Positions 1 to 6,107 of a stretch of DNA of 12,866 bases are shown here, piece after piece. The first letter of the stretch is position 1. Each line of letters opens with the position of its first letter. A program made the position numbers and the translations under genes. This DNA comes from Lachnospiraceae bacterium (GTDB taxonomy: Bacteria; Bacillota; Clostridia; Lachnospirales; Lachnospiraceae): assembly GCA_900755865.1 (NCBI GenBank), contig CAAEHZ010000259.1:1-12866 (forward strand), in the 5' to 3' direction. The notes under the pieces are model-generated. The model was not told the DNA's origin and ran no database searches. It saw only the letters and a list, made by a program, of their open reading frames with translations.

Positions 1-134
1 AGTTTGTGTCAAGTGCGCGCAGACACAAATCTCGCGTGTGAAAAATTCTATTTTTCACACTAATCTCCATTCCGCAGGCATTTCTAATGTTGAAGAACTC
101 GTGGCGACAAAAGGCTGCTTTGTGGTGCCTGCGG
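1..134. repeat. Palindrome-rich dispersed element, copy 1, cut by window edge
   Basis: Three inverted repeats lie close together. TTTGTGTC (3-10) pairs with GACACAAA (22-29). GTGTGAAAAA (36-45) pairs perfectly with TTTTTCACAC (51-60) around a 5-nt loop. CCGCAGGCA (72-80) pairs with TGCCTGCGG (126-134). The 18-mer at 59-76 recurs exactly at 10548-10565, and the 12-mer at 50-61 recurs at 10569-10580, so this is repeated DNA. The right boundary is inferred from the outer arm ending at 134. On the minus strand a GTG at 58, preceded by GGAGA, opens a frame that runs off the left edge; I cannot tell whether it is a gene. No transposase is visible, so a non-autonomous element is one reading. Confidence 0.6.
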
Positions 135-611
135 CACTCCCAATTCCTCATGAAAATACTTCAGCGGTGAAAAACTGTATCTTCTTTCAAATTCCCTTTT
201 ATGCAGCACCTTTACTCCCTTTATGTGATTTACATATTCTTCCACAAACGCTGACGCTTCCTTCTTAATCTTTTCCAGATTTATCATTGTTTCATTAAAT
301 TCGTCCTTGTCAATAACAGCCTCCGTCGAATCAATATATTCCGTTTTTGCTATGATAACTATTTTACTGTAATCCAGCCCTGATTTATGCTTCTTTGACC
401 TTGCAGTATTTGTAAACCGAAAAGAATATTCATGGCTGATTTCCGTTCTATAGGGAATACAGATAAAATAGTCATAATGTGTCTGGAATAACAGGCAATT
501 ATATGCCCTTTGCTTTTTCTTTAAAATCTCTTTGTACGGCGGATTGGGATAGGTTCGATAAAAAACATCCGTCAACTTTAGTATCTGGCAATCATTCTCC
601 GGTAAATTCAT
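84..611 (-). CDS. Type III toxin-antitoxin toxin, ToxN/CptN/TenpN-like endoribonuclease
   Basis: This 175-aa protein resembles the ToxN/AbiQ superfamily, whose members are sequence-specific endoribonucleases. They cut cellular mRNA and their own antitoxin RNA, and are held inactive by folded antitoxin repeats. Visible features are the N-terminal LTDVFY (13-18), a basic KKKQRAY helix (31-37), the core FICIPYRTEISH (49-60), then RSKKHKSGLDYSKIVII (71-87), and a C-terminal YSFSPLKYF (145-153). The layout and SGLDYSK motif suggest the CptN/TenpN branch known from gut Firmicutes; the branch is inferred. The ATG at 611 has AGGAGA nine bases upstream. The gene lies directly after a repeat array and terminator, the diagnostic context for type III systems. 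It is AT-richer than its neighbours, suggesting transfer. The last ~16 residues (from P160) are encoded inside the adjacent repeat element and look added. Such systems act in phage defence and plasmid stability; the role here is untested. Confidence 0.87.
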   Translation of the reverse strand: MNLPENDCQILKLTDVFYRTYPNPPYKEILKKKQRAYNCLLFQTHYDYFICIPYRTEISHEYSFRFTNTARSKKHKSGLDYSKIVIIAKTEYIDSTEAVIDKDEFNETMINLEKIKKEASAFVEEYVNHIKGVKVLHKREFERRYSFSPLKYFHEELGVPQAPQSSLLSPRVLQH

Positions 612-647
612 TCAATTTTATCTCCTGGGAAACAGTTACTTGATTAA

Positions 648-681
648 GTAAAAAGAAACGAGAGACTTTTTAAGCCTCTCG
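648..681 (-). terminator. Rho-independent terminator between antitoxin RNA and toxin gene
   Basis: On the minus strand, CGAGAGGCTT (681-672) pairs with AAGTCTCTCG (668-659), a 10-bp stem with one G-U pair and a 3-nt loop. It is followed by a U-rich tail reading TTTCTTTTT (658-650). Type III systems place such a leaky terminator here, so most transcripts end as antitoxin RNA and a minority read through into the toxin gene. Confidence 0.9.
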
Positions 682-690
682 CAATCAGCT

Positions 691-794
691 TCATCACTCG
701 GTCAGTTTTTATTTTACCGTCCTGTCGGAACCGTCACAGGACTCATCGCTCGGTCAGTTTTTATTTTACCGCCCTGTCGGAACCGTCACAGGAC
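691..794 (-). repeat. Two tandem 52-nt antitoxin repeats
   Basis: Units 743-794 and 691-742 are head to tail with no spacer and match at 50 of 52 positions. In RNA sense each begins GUCCUGUGACGG and ends GAUGA. CCUGU (unit positions 3-7) can pair with ACAGG (18-22). CGGU at 10-13 or at 24-27 can pair with ACCG (41-44), giving either an H-type pseudoknot or a second hairpin. A single-stranded A-rich run (UAAAAUAAAAAC) lies between. The two differences are at unit positions 23 and 47 (plus-strand 772/720 and 748/696): G with C in one copy, A with U in the other, so they can pair in both. A 6-nt remnant (TCATCA, 795-800) precedes the array. Confidence 0.92.
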
Positions 795-840
795 TCATCA
801 AAAATGATGAAGAAGAACAGTTGTCTCTGTTCTTAATATT

Positions 841-869
841 ATTATATACATATATCGGAGAAATATCAA
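841..869 (-). promoter_or_regulatory. Promoter of the antitoxin-toxin operon
   Basis: On the minus strand, TTGATA (869-864), a 17-bp spacer and a perfect TATAAT (846-841) form a near-consensus sigma-A promoter. The predicted start at about 834 falls exactly at the first base of the leader hairpin. A strong promoter fits the need for excess antitoxin RNA. No terminator is visible between the ylbF-like stop codon (895) and this site, so some read-through from the upstream operon is possible. Confidence 0.85.
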
Positions 870-894
870 GTCTTTTATGATAATTTGTTGTTGT

Positions 895-1215
895 CTACTC
901 GAAGCGCAGCTCCGCGGTAATCCTTGTATTCAGCCGCTGCATCAGCCTGCAGAACGCCAGCTCTGCGGCGAGAAAGTCCGAAACCATCGGGTTTTCCCGG
1001 AAGGTTTCGTATTCCCGCTCAAAGCTGTCCAGCTTGCTGAAATTACTGTCCGTGCTCTGCTGAAATTCAAAATTTCTCTTTCTGAAATCATCAATCTGTG
1101 CCTTTAACTCCGGATACTGTTTGACCTTTTCCAGTTCCTGCCTGTAGGTCACATATTCCTCAGAGGAAAGAATCGCAGCGATATATTCCTCCGTCGCACT
1201 TTCCAAACGATTCAA
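895..1215 (-). CDS. YlbF/YmcA family protein
   Basis: This 106-aa, largely helical protein belongs to the YlbF/YmcA family. The C-terminal DFLAAELAFCRLMQRL (80-95) is the recognisable part; it follows a charged helical region without membrane segments. In Bacillus subtilis, YlbF and YmcA work with YaaT in a complex that influences RNase Y mRNA processing, competence and biofilm formation. Which paralogue this represents cannot be settled here. The start is TTG, not ATG: AGGAGG (1228-1223) lies seven bases upstream and no better in-frame start exists. That ribosome binding site is made from the last codons and stop of rnj, only two bases away, so translation is probably coupled. It is the last gene of the ireB-to-ylbF run. 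Its position next to RNase J suggests a shared role in RNA turnover (inference). Confidence 0.85.
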   Translation of the reverse strand: MNRLESATEEYIAAILSSEEYVTYRQELEKVKQYPELKAQIDDFRKRNFEFQQSTDSNFSKLDSFEREYETFRENPMVSDFLAAELAFCRLMQRLNTRITAELRFE

Positions 1216-1217
1216 CG

Positions 1218-2891
1218 CTATACCTCCTGAATTATCGGAAGAATCATCGGGCGACGCTTTGTCTTTTTCCAGACATAATCGCTCAGGGAATCCTTTGTGG
1301 TATTCTTTAATTTACCCCAGTCGGTAATACCTCTGTCCAGACATTTCTGGATTGCCTCATCCACCGTATGACGGGCTTCCTCTATCAGTTCATCAGATTC
1401 CTTTACATATACGAAACCTCTGGACACAATATCCGGTCCCGCTGCCAGTTCTCCGCTTGCCTTGTCCAGACTCATGACTACAATCATAATACCATCTTCC
1501 GCAAGATGCTGTCTGTCCCGGAGTACCACATTTCCCACATCTCCCACCCCAAGACCATCTACCAGAATCGCGCCCGTAGGCACCTTTCCGACAACCTTTG
1601 CCTTTTCCTGGGTCAGCTCCAGCACATCGCCGGAGGAAAGAATAAAAATATTTTCCTTATCCATGCCAAGGCTCTGGGCAATCTTTGCCTGTGCCTTCAG
1701 ATGCTTATATTCTCCGTGTACGGGAATTGCATATTTCGGATGCACCAGAGTATAAATCAGCTTGATTTCCTCCTGGCAGGCATGTCCTGATACATGGGCA
1801 TCCTGGAAAATAACGTCCGCGCCCTTGCGCAGCAGCTCATTGATAACCTTTGTCACGGATTTCTCATTTCCCGGTATCGGGTTAGAGGAAAAGATAACCG
1901 TATCTCCCGCTCCAATGGTAATTTTCCGGTGCATACCGTTCGCCATACGGCTTAACGCCGCCATGCTCTCGCCCTGGCTTCCCGTTGTAATGATAACCTG
2001 CTGGTCATCAGGATAATTCTTCAACTGGTCAATTTCAATCAGCGTATTGTCCGGGATGCTGATACATTCCAGATTTCTCGCTGTTTCAATAATGCTTACC
2101 ATGCTGCGGCCTTCCACGCAGACCTTTTTGCCGAACTTATATGCCGTATTGATAATCTGCTGTACTCTGTCCACATTGGAAGCAAAGGTTGCCACAAAAA
2201 TTCTTGTATTTTTGTGCTCCTCAAACAGACTGTCAAAGGTCTTTCCCACCGTCTTCTCAGAGGGGGTAAAGCCCGGTCTTTCCGCATTGGTGGAATCACA
2301 CATCAGGGCCAGCACACCCTTTTTGCCCAGCTCCGCAAAGCGCTGTAAATCAATGGCATCGCCGAATACCGGTGTGTAATCCACCTTAAAGTCACCTGTA
2401 TGCACAACCACACCGGCAGGGGAGTAAATTGCCAGCGCTGCTGCATCTACAATACTGTGATTTGTCTTGATAAATTCCACCCGGAACTGCCCCAGGTTGA
2501 TAGACTGTCCGAACTTTACAACCTTTCTCTTGGTTCCCTTCATCAGGTTGTGTTCCTTTAATTTGTTTTCAATAATTCCCATTGTCAGTCTGGTGGCATA
2601 AATGGGCACATTGATATCCCTGAGTACATAGGGAAGGGCACCGATATGGTCCTCATGTCCATGGGTAATCATAAAGCCCTTGACCTTATCAATATTGTCC
2701 TTCAGATAAGTTACATCCGGGATAACCAAATCAATTCCCAGCATATCATCCGCGGGGAAGGACAGACCGCAATCCACCACAATAATACTGTCTTCATATT
2801 CGAAGGCAGTAATGTTCATACCAATTTGCTCCAGACCCCCAAGCGGAATAACCTTCAGTCCGGACGCACTGCTATTCTCTTTTTTCTTCAA
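1218..2891 (-). CDS. rnj: Ribonuclease J
   Basis: This 557-aa protein is a full-length RNase J, a cytoplasmic metallo-beta-lactamase/beta-CASP ribonuclease with 5'-3' exonuclease and endonuclease activity in mRNA decay and RNA maturation. The metal-binding signature THGHEDHIG has H77, H79, D81 and H82. Further family motifs are NHSIVD (about 143), HTGDFK (about 165), a beta-CASP domain in the middle, TTGSQGE, and HVSGHA followed by VHGEYKHL for the late metal and phosphate ligands. The C-terminal domain follows. The start is TTG at 2891, with GGAGG eight bases upstream and the coding frame beginning MKKKENSS. It lies 31 bases after the Fur-family gene and two bases before the ylbF-like gene, in one operon. 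Whether it corresponds to RNase J1 or J2 cannot be told; only one copy is in the window. Confidence 0.97.
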   Translation of the reverse strand: MKKKENSSASGLKVIPLGGLEQIGMNITAFEYEDSIIVVDCGLSFPADDMLGIDLVIPDVTYLKDNIDKVKGFMITHGHEDHIGALPYVLRDINVPIYATRLTMGIIENKLKEHNLMKGTKRKVVKFGQSINLGQFRVEFIKTNHSIVDAAALAIYSPAGVVVHTGDFKVDYTPVFGDAIDLQRFAELGKKGVLALMCDSTNAERPGFTPSEKTVGKTFDSLFEEHKNTRIFVATFASNVDRVQQIINTAYKFGKKVCVEGRSMVSIIETARNLECISIPDNTLIEIDQLKNYPDDQQVIITTGSQGESMAALSRMANGMHRKITIGAGDTVIFSSNPIPGNEKSVTKVINELLRKGADVIFQDAHVSGHACQEEIKLIYTLVHPKYAIPVHGEYKHLKAQAKIAQSLGMDKENIFILSSGDVLELTQEKAKVVGKVPTGAILVDGLGVGDVGNVVLRDRQHLAEDGIMIVVMSLDKASGELAAGPDIVSRGFVYVKESDELIEEARHTVDEAIQKCLDRGITDWGKLKNTTKDSLSDYVWKKTKRRPMILPIIQEV

Positions 2892-2922
2892 TCAAATTTC
2901 CTCCAAATCTTTCCATTCTTTT

Positions 2923-3393
2923 TCAATTCTTCTTTTCACGTTCCAGAATTTCCCTGCACGCTTTGCAGTAGCCGTATAGCTTTACCTCATGATTCACGAC
3001 GAAAAATCCGGTTGTCACAGCGATTCTCTCTTCCAGCTCCTCTAACAGGTCATCCTGAAAAGCAAACACCCTGCCGCATTTTTCGCAGATTAAATGATGG
3101 TGATGGTGCTTCTGTCCGTGGTTAGGAGAGCTCCCCATCTCGTAACGCACAAAGCCATCATCAAAATTAACCCGGTCAATCAAACCAAGCTCATTCAACA
3201 ACTGTATTGTTCTATAAACAGTAGCAAGCCCGATTTTCGGACAGACTACTTTTACATACGAAAAAATTTCTTCGGCAGTCAGATGTTCTCCCGGGTGCGC
3301 TGCAATAATCTCCAGCATAAGAAGCCTCTGTTCTGTCACCTTCAGCCCTTTGCCCCTGAGCATCTGTTTAAACGATTCTCTGTCTACTGCCAT
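2923..3393 (-). CDS. Fur family metal-responsive transcription regulator
   Basis: This 156-aa protein has a winged-helix DNA-binding half (about 10-85, with GLATVYRTIQLL as recognition region) and a metal-binding dimerisation half. Two structural zinc pairs are visible, C103/C106 (CEKC) and C143/C146 (CKAC), plus a run of five His (96-100). The position matching the peroxide-sensing Asp85 of B. subtilis PerR appears to be Glu (RYEM), which favours an iron- or zinc-type regulator over a peroxide sensor; this rests on alignment by eye. The ATG at 3393 is chosen because GGAG lies five bases upstream. A longer reading to 3432 would overlap the DUF1292 gene and add unrelated residues. It is transcribed with the DUF1292 gene and rnj. 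No clear Fur box was found at the operon promoter. Confidence 0.93.
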   Translation of the reverse strand: MAVDRESFKQMLRGKGLKVTEQRLLMLEIIAAHPGEHLTAEEIFSYVKVVCPKIGLATVYRTIQLLNELGLIDRVNFDDGFVRYEMGSSPNHGQKHHHHHLICEKCGRVFAFQDDLLEELEERIAVTTGFFVVNHEVKLYGYCKACREILEREKKN

Positions 3394-3412
3394 TTCTGCT
3401 CCATTTCTGCTT

Positions 3413-3676
3413 TTACACAAAGGTAATGTCATCCATCATGTTTTCAAACACTCCCGCCACTGCAGCAAGCTCCTCATCATCCGACACGATGGTATAAACG
3501 CTCTCTTCCTCTCCGTCTTTGGAAAGGTCCTTTAAAATCAGGGCTTCTCCGTCACCCTCCTCAAGATCTGTCACCAGAATATAGTTAAAGCCCCCGATTC
3601 TGGTCTGCTCTAACACAAAAAATTCTACCGGGTCTTCTCCCTCCGGTTGAAATGTAATTTTCTCCAATTTAGCCAT
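3413..3676 (-). CDS. DUF1292 (YrzB-like) protein
   Basis: This small acidic protein of 87 aa matches the DUF1292 family, found throughout Firmicutes beside ireB and ruvX and of unknown function. Visible family traits are EDPVEFFVLEQTRIGGFNYI near the N-terminus, an acidic middle (EEGDGEALIL) and a C-terminal helix (ELAAVAGVFENMM). It has no membrane segment or catalytic motif. The ATG at 3676 has GGAGGG four bases upstream; a start four codons earlier is possible but would place the binding site inside the gene. It follows ruvX by 56 bases and precedes the fur-like gene by 19. Confidence 0.9.
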   Translation of the reverse strand: MAKLEKITFQPEGEDPVEFFVLEQTRIGGFNYILVTDLEEGDGEALILKDLSKDGEEESVYTIVSDDEELAAVAGVFENMMDDITFV

Positions 3677-3732
3677 TGTTCCCTCCATGCCCGGATTGCC
3701 GGGGCCGGTTTTTGCATGCCCTCATCAGCTTC

Positions 3733-4164
3733 CTACGCCTGACTCTTTTCGCGGCTGTCCAGATATCCCTGTAAAATCAGGGCTGCCGCTATCATATCCA
3801 CATATTCTTTCCGGTTTTCCCTCCGGATGCCTGCTTCCATCATCGTCTTATCCGCAGCTACCGTTGTCAGTCTTTCATCCCACATGACAACAGGAAGCCC
3901 TGTCCTGCGCTCCAGCTTTTCCTTAAATTCCATGGTCAGCTCCACGCGGACACCCTCTGTACCATTCATATGCTTCGGCAGTCCCAGTACAATCTCCTGT
4001 ACATCATTTTCCAGAATCAGCTCTTCTATTCTTGCAAGAGTCTGTCGTAATTTATTTTCTTCTTTCCGCCGGATAATCTCCACACCCTGCGCTGTCAGAA
4101 GCAGGCCGTCACTGATTGCAACCCCTACTGTCTTTGAGCCGAAATCCAGTCCCATGATTTTCAT
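3733..4164 (-). CDS. ruvX: RuvX/YqgF family Holliday junction resolvase homologue
   Basis: This 143-aa protein has the RNase H-like fold of YqgF/RuvX. The family has been linked to Holliday junction resolution and to 16S rRNA 5'-end maturation; its main role varies by species. Acidic catalytic candidates are D7 ([12 protein letters not shown]), E97 (WDERLTT) and D123 ([15 protein letters not shown]). GLPKHMNG (61-68) is also typical. The length is normal. The ATG at 4164 is preceded by GGAG seven bases upstream; an upstream extension to 4197 lacks family similarity. It is the second gene after the promoter at 4531-4559, following ireB by 68 bases. The ireB-ruvX-DUF1292 order is a conserved Firmicutes cluster. 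Confidence 0.96.
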   Translation of the reverse strand: MKIMGLDFGSKTVGVAISDGLLLTAQGVEIIRRKEENKLRQTLARIEELILENDVQEIVLGLPKHMNGTEGVRVELTMEFKEKLERRTGLPVVMWDERLTTVAADKTMMEAGIRRENRKEYVDMIAAALILQGYLDSREKSQA

Positions 4165-4232
4165 ATTTAATCTCCGTTCCTGCGCACGTTCTCTCAATCT
4201 TTACTCTATTCTGACATTTATCCGGAATGCAG

Positions 4233-4496
4233 CTAATGCCAGTTTTTCGTCCTGATGTATTCCGTTAAAAGCTCCTCCACCAGTTCGTCCCGTTCCACCT
4301 TCATAATCAGGCTTCTGGCATTTTTATGACTGGTAATGTAAGTCGGGTCGCCGCTCATGATATATCCGACAATCTGATTGACCGGATTGTACCCTTTTTC
4401 TGTCAAAGCCTCATATACCGTGGCGAGAACCAGTTTCGCCCCGGTTTCCGGCTCTGCTTCCACCTTAAAATATTGTGTATCTCCTAAATCCTGCAT
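4233..4496 (-). CDS. ireB: IreB family regulatory phosphoprotein (UPF0297)
   Basis: The 87-aa protein carries the family core [22 protein letters not shown] (33-54) followed by [22 protein letters not shown]. In Enterococcus faecalis, IreB is a cytoplasmic dimer phosphorylated on N-terminal threonines by the PASTA kinase IreK, and it negatively regulates cephalosporin resistance. Here T7 lies in the matching N-terminal region. Phosphorylation in this organism is inferred and no kinase gene is in the window. The ATG at 4496 has GGAAGG six bases upstream. It is the first gene of the operon, with its own promoter overlapping the end of mtaB. Confidence 0.95.
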   Translation of the reverse strand: MQDLGDTQYFKVEAEPETGAKLVLATVYEALTEKGYNPVNQIVGYIMSGDPTYITSHKNARSLIMKVERDELVEELLTEYIRTKNWH

Positions 4497-4530
4497 CTTT
4501 ATCCTTCCATTTGAAGCCCTATTTTCTTTT

Positions 4531-4559
4531 ATAATACCCCATTCTCAGGGAAAATTCAA
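4531..4559 (-). promoter_or_regulatory. Promoter for ireB-ruvX-DUF1292-fur-rnj-ylbF
   Basis: On the minus strand, TTGAAT (4559-4554), a 17-bp spacer and TATTAT (4536-4531) form a good sigma-A promoter. The -35 box overlaps the TGA stop of mtaB. The predicted start near 4524 gives a short leader of about 28 nt before ireB. No other convincing promoter was found between ireB and ylbF. Confidence 0.75.
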
Positions 4560-6004
4560 GGCAGAGTTGTCCCCTGTAAAACATCCTCCTCCAAAAATCC
4601 GGACACCTTCACATCCACCAGAGTGTTTAATCCCAGCCCTTCCTCTGCCGGCACTGCCACTCTGACATAATCCGCCGTATGTCCCAGAAGCCATCTGGTT
4701 CCTTTATATTCCTTTTCTTCTTCCAGAAGCACCTGCGCCTTCTGCCCTATGTATTTTCTCCTGAAGCTGTCAGACTGCTCCTTTTCCAGCTTCAGCAGTT
4801 CCGCACTCCGCTCTGTCTTTACCGGCTCCGGAATCTGCTCTTTCATTCCCGCCGCTGCGGTACCCGCTCTTTTGGAATACTTGAAAATGTGCATTTCGTA
4901 AAAGCCGACCTTCTGTAAAAACGCCTCTGTCGCCTCAAATTCCTCTTCCGTTTCTCCGGGAAATCCCACAATGACATCTGTTGTGATGGCGGGATTTCCA
5001 TATGCCTCTCTGAGGGCTTCCACTGAAGCATAGTATTCCCCTGTGGTATAATGTCTATTCATCCGGCGCAGCGTTGCATCACAGCCGCTCTGCAGGGACA
5101 GGTGGAAATGAGGACAGACTTTGGGCTGTGCCGCCAGTCTTTTTGCTGTCTGCGTTGTCACAACCCGTGGCTCCAGGGAACCTATCCGGATTCTCTGAAT
5201 TCCTTCCACCCCGCAGAGCCTTTCCACCAGGTCAACCAGCTTGCTTTCCCCGGTATAGCCCAGCCTCTGCTCCTTTTCGGTATCCCCTGCGTTCTGCACC
5301 TTTCTGACGCTCTTTCCCTCTGCCCATGCCTCATCCTCAAAATCAATCCCATAGGAGCTTAAGTGGATTCCCGTCAGGACGATTTCCTGATAGCCCTTTT
5401 CTGCCATGGTTTCAGCTTCCTGCAATACGTCCTCCGCCTTCCGGCTCCGCACCCGTCCTCTTGCCAGCGGAATCGCACAATAGGAGCAGAACTGGTTACA
5501 TCCGTCCTGTATTTTGATATAGGCTCTTGTATGCTCTGCCGTCTGATGAAGCTGTGCCTCCTCATACTCATAGGTATGGGCAATATCCGGCACCGTTGTC
5601 CCGTGAAGGGTCTTGTTCTCCTTCCGGGCAGGGGTTCCCTCCTCTGTCAGTTCTCCCCACTCCTTCAGGTATTCCTCCAGAATCGTTGCAATATCCTTTT
5701 TCCGGTTATTGCCGATACACAGGTCGATACTGGCATCCTTCTCGATGGCTTCCTTCCCCGTCTGTACATAGCAGCCCACCGCCACCACAATCGCATCCGG
5801 GTTTAACTGCTTTGCCCGGTGAAGCATCTGGCGGCTCTTTCTGTCTGCAATATTTGTAACCGTACAGGTATTGACAATATAAATATCCGCCACCTCATCA
5901 AATGGTACAATATTATATCCTTTTTCTTGTAACATTTGTTGCATTACTTCTATTTCGTATGAATTGACCTTGCAGCCAAGATTATGCAGTGCTACATTTT
6001 TCAT
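4556..6004 (-). CDS. mtaB: tRNA (N6-threonylcarbamoyladenosine(37)-C2)-methylthiotransferase MtaB
   Basis: MtaB is a radical-SAM enzyme that adds a methylthio group to t6A37 of tRNAs reading ANN codons. The N-terminal UPF0004 domain has its three cluster cysteines, C11 (LGCKVNSYE), C47 (NTCTVTN) and C78 (VGCYVQ). The radical-SAM motif is C169-C173-C176 (CNQFCSYC). A TRAM-like RNA-binding domain occupies about 420-482. LGCKVNSYE separates MtaB from MiaB. At 482 aa it is somewhat longer than B. subtilis YqeV (about 450). Much of the excess is a charged stretch at about 222-254, between GIHLSSYGID and KLVDLVERL. The ATG at 6004 is chosen over a GTG at 6016 because GAGGA lies five bases upstream. 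It is divergent from the HPr-like gene; only weak promoter-like sequence was seen for it. Confidence 0.95.
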   Translation of the reverse strand: MKNVALHNLGCKVNSYEIEVMQQMLQEKGYNIVPFDEVADIYIVNTCTVTNIADRKSRQMLHRAKQLNPDAIVVAVGCYVQTGKEAIEKDASIDLCIGNNRKKDIATILEEYLKEWGELTEEGTPARKENKTLHGTTVPDIAHTYEYEEAQLHQTAEHTRAYIKIQDGCNQFCSYCAIPLARGRVRSRKAEDVLQEAETMAEKGYQEIVLTGIHLSSYGIDFEDEAWAEGKSVRKVQNAGDTEKEQRLGYTGESKLVDLVERLCGVEGIQRIRIGSLEPRVVTTQTAKRLAAQPKVCPHFHLSLQSGCDATLRRMNRHYTTGEYYASVEALREAYGNPAITTDVIVGFPGETEEEFEATEAFLQKVGFYEMHIFKYSKRAGTAAAGMKEQIPEPVKTERSAELLKLEKEQSDSFRRKYIGQKAQVLLEEEKEYKGTRWLLGHTADYVRVAVPAEEGLGLNTLVDVKVSGFLEEDVLQGTTLP

Positions 6005-6037
6005 ATGATTCCTCACTTTTTTTGTGTTGTTTTATCC

Positions 6038-6066
6038 TTGACTTTTAATCGCTTTCCCAGTAATAT
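6038..6066 (+). promoter_or_regulatory. Promoter of the HPr-like gene
   Basis: TTGACT (6038-6043), a 17-bp spacer and TAATAT (6061-6066) form a strong sigma-A promoter, with a predicted start near 6073. An AAGGAGG binding site (6091-6097) sits ten bases before the ATG. The small gene therefore looks well expressed. Confidence 0.85.
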
Positions 6067-6107
6067 GTACTCAGAAGGTATGACACCCACAAGGAGGTAA
6101 AACAACT

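Larger units (their letters stand above)
648..834 (-). ncRNA. Type III antitoxin RNA (CptI/ToxI-like)
   Basis: The predicted transcript starts near 834, seven bases after the -10 box, and ends at the terminator, about 185 nt. The very 5' end folds into an 8-bp hairpin (AAGAACAG 834-827 with CTGTTCTT 820-813). A second hairpin follows (TCATCA/TGATGA, 810-795). The two 52-nt repeats come next, then the terminator. In known type III systems the toxin cuts this precursor into single-repeat RNAs, which then bind and inhibit it. The A-rich tract in each repeat is the likely cut site, by analogy with ToxN cleavage at A-rich sequences. Start and processing sites are inferred. Confidence 0.85.

Noticed and set aside
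2..58. Minus-strand gene start (GTG at 58) running off the left edge
   Set aside because: It has a GGAGA site but only 19 codons, all within palindromic repeat DNA. It is mentioned with the element and not called as a gene.
36..60. Terminator for the toxin gene
   Set aside because: The 10-bp hairpin has no U-tract after it on either strand, so it is better read as part of the repeat element.
38..268. Plus-strand reading frame of 76 codons
   Set aside because: It lies opposite the toxin gene and repeat element, has no ribosome binding site and shows no family features.
691..800. CRISPR array
   Set aside because: The 52-nt units abut with no spacer between them and sit upstream of a ToxN-like gene, which fits an antitoxin array.
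3677..3720. Hairpin and T-run in the ruvX-DUF1292 gap
   Set aside because: CCCGG-ATTG-CCGGG followed by TTTTT is oriented for the plus strand, where no gene ends; the stem is short and separated from the T-run.
6017..6107. Promoter for mtaB on the minus strand
   Set aside because: The best candidates (TTGTGG with TACATA or CATATT) match poorly, so none is called.
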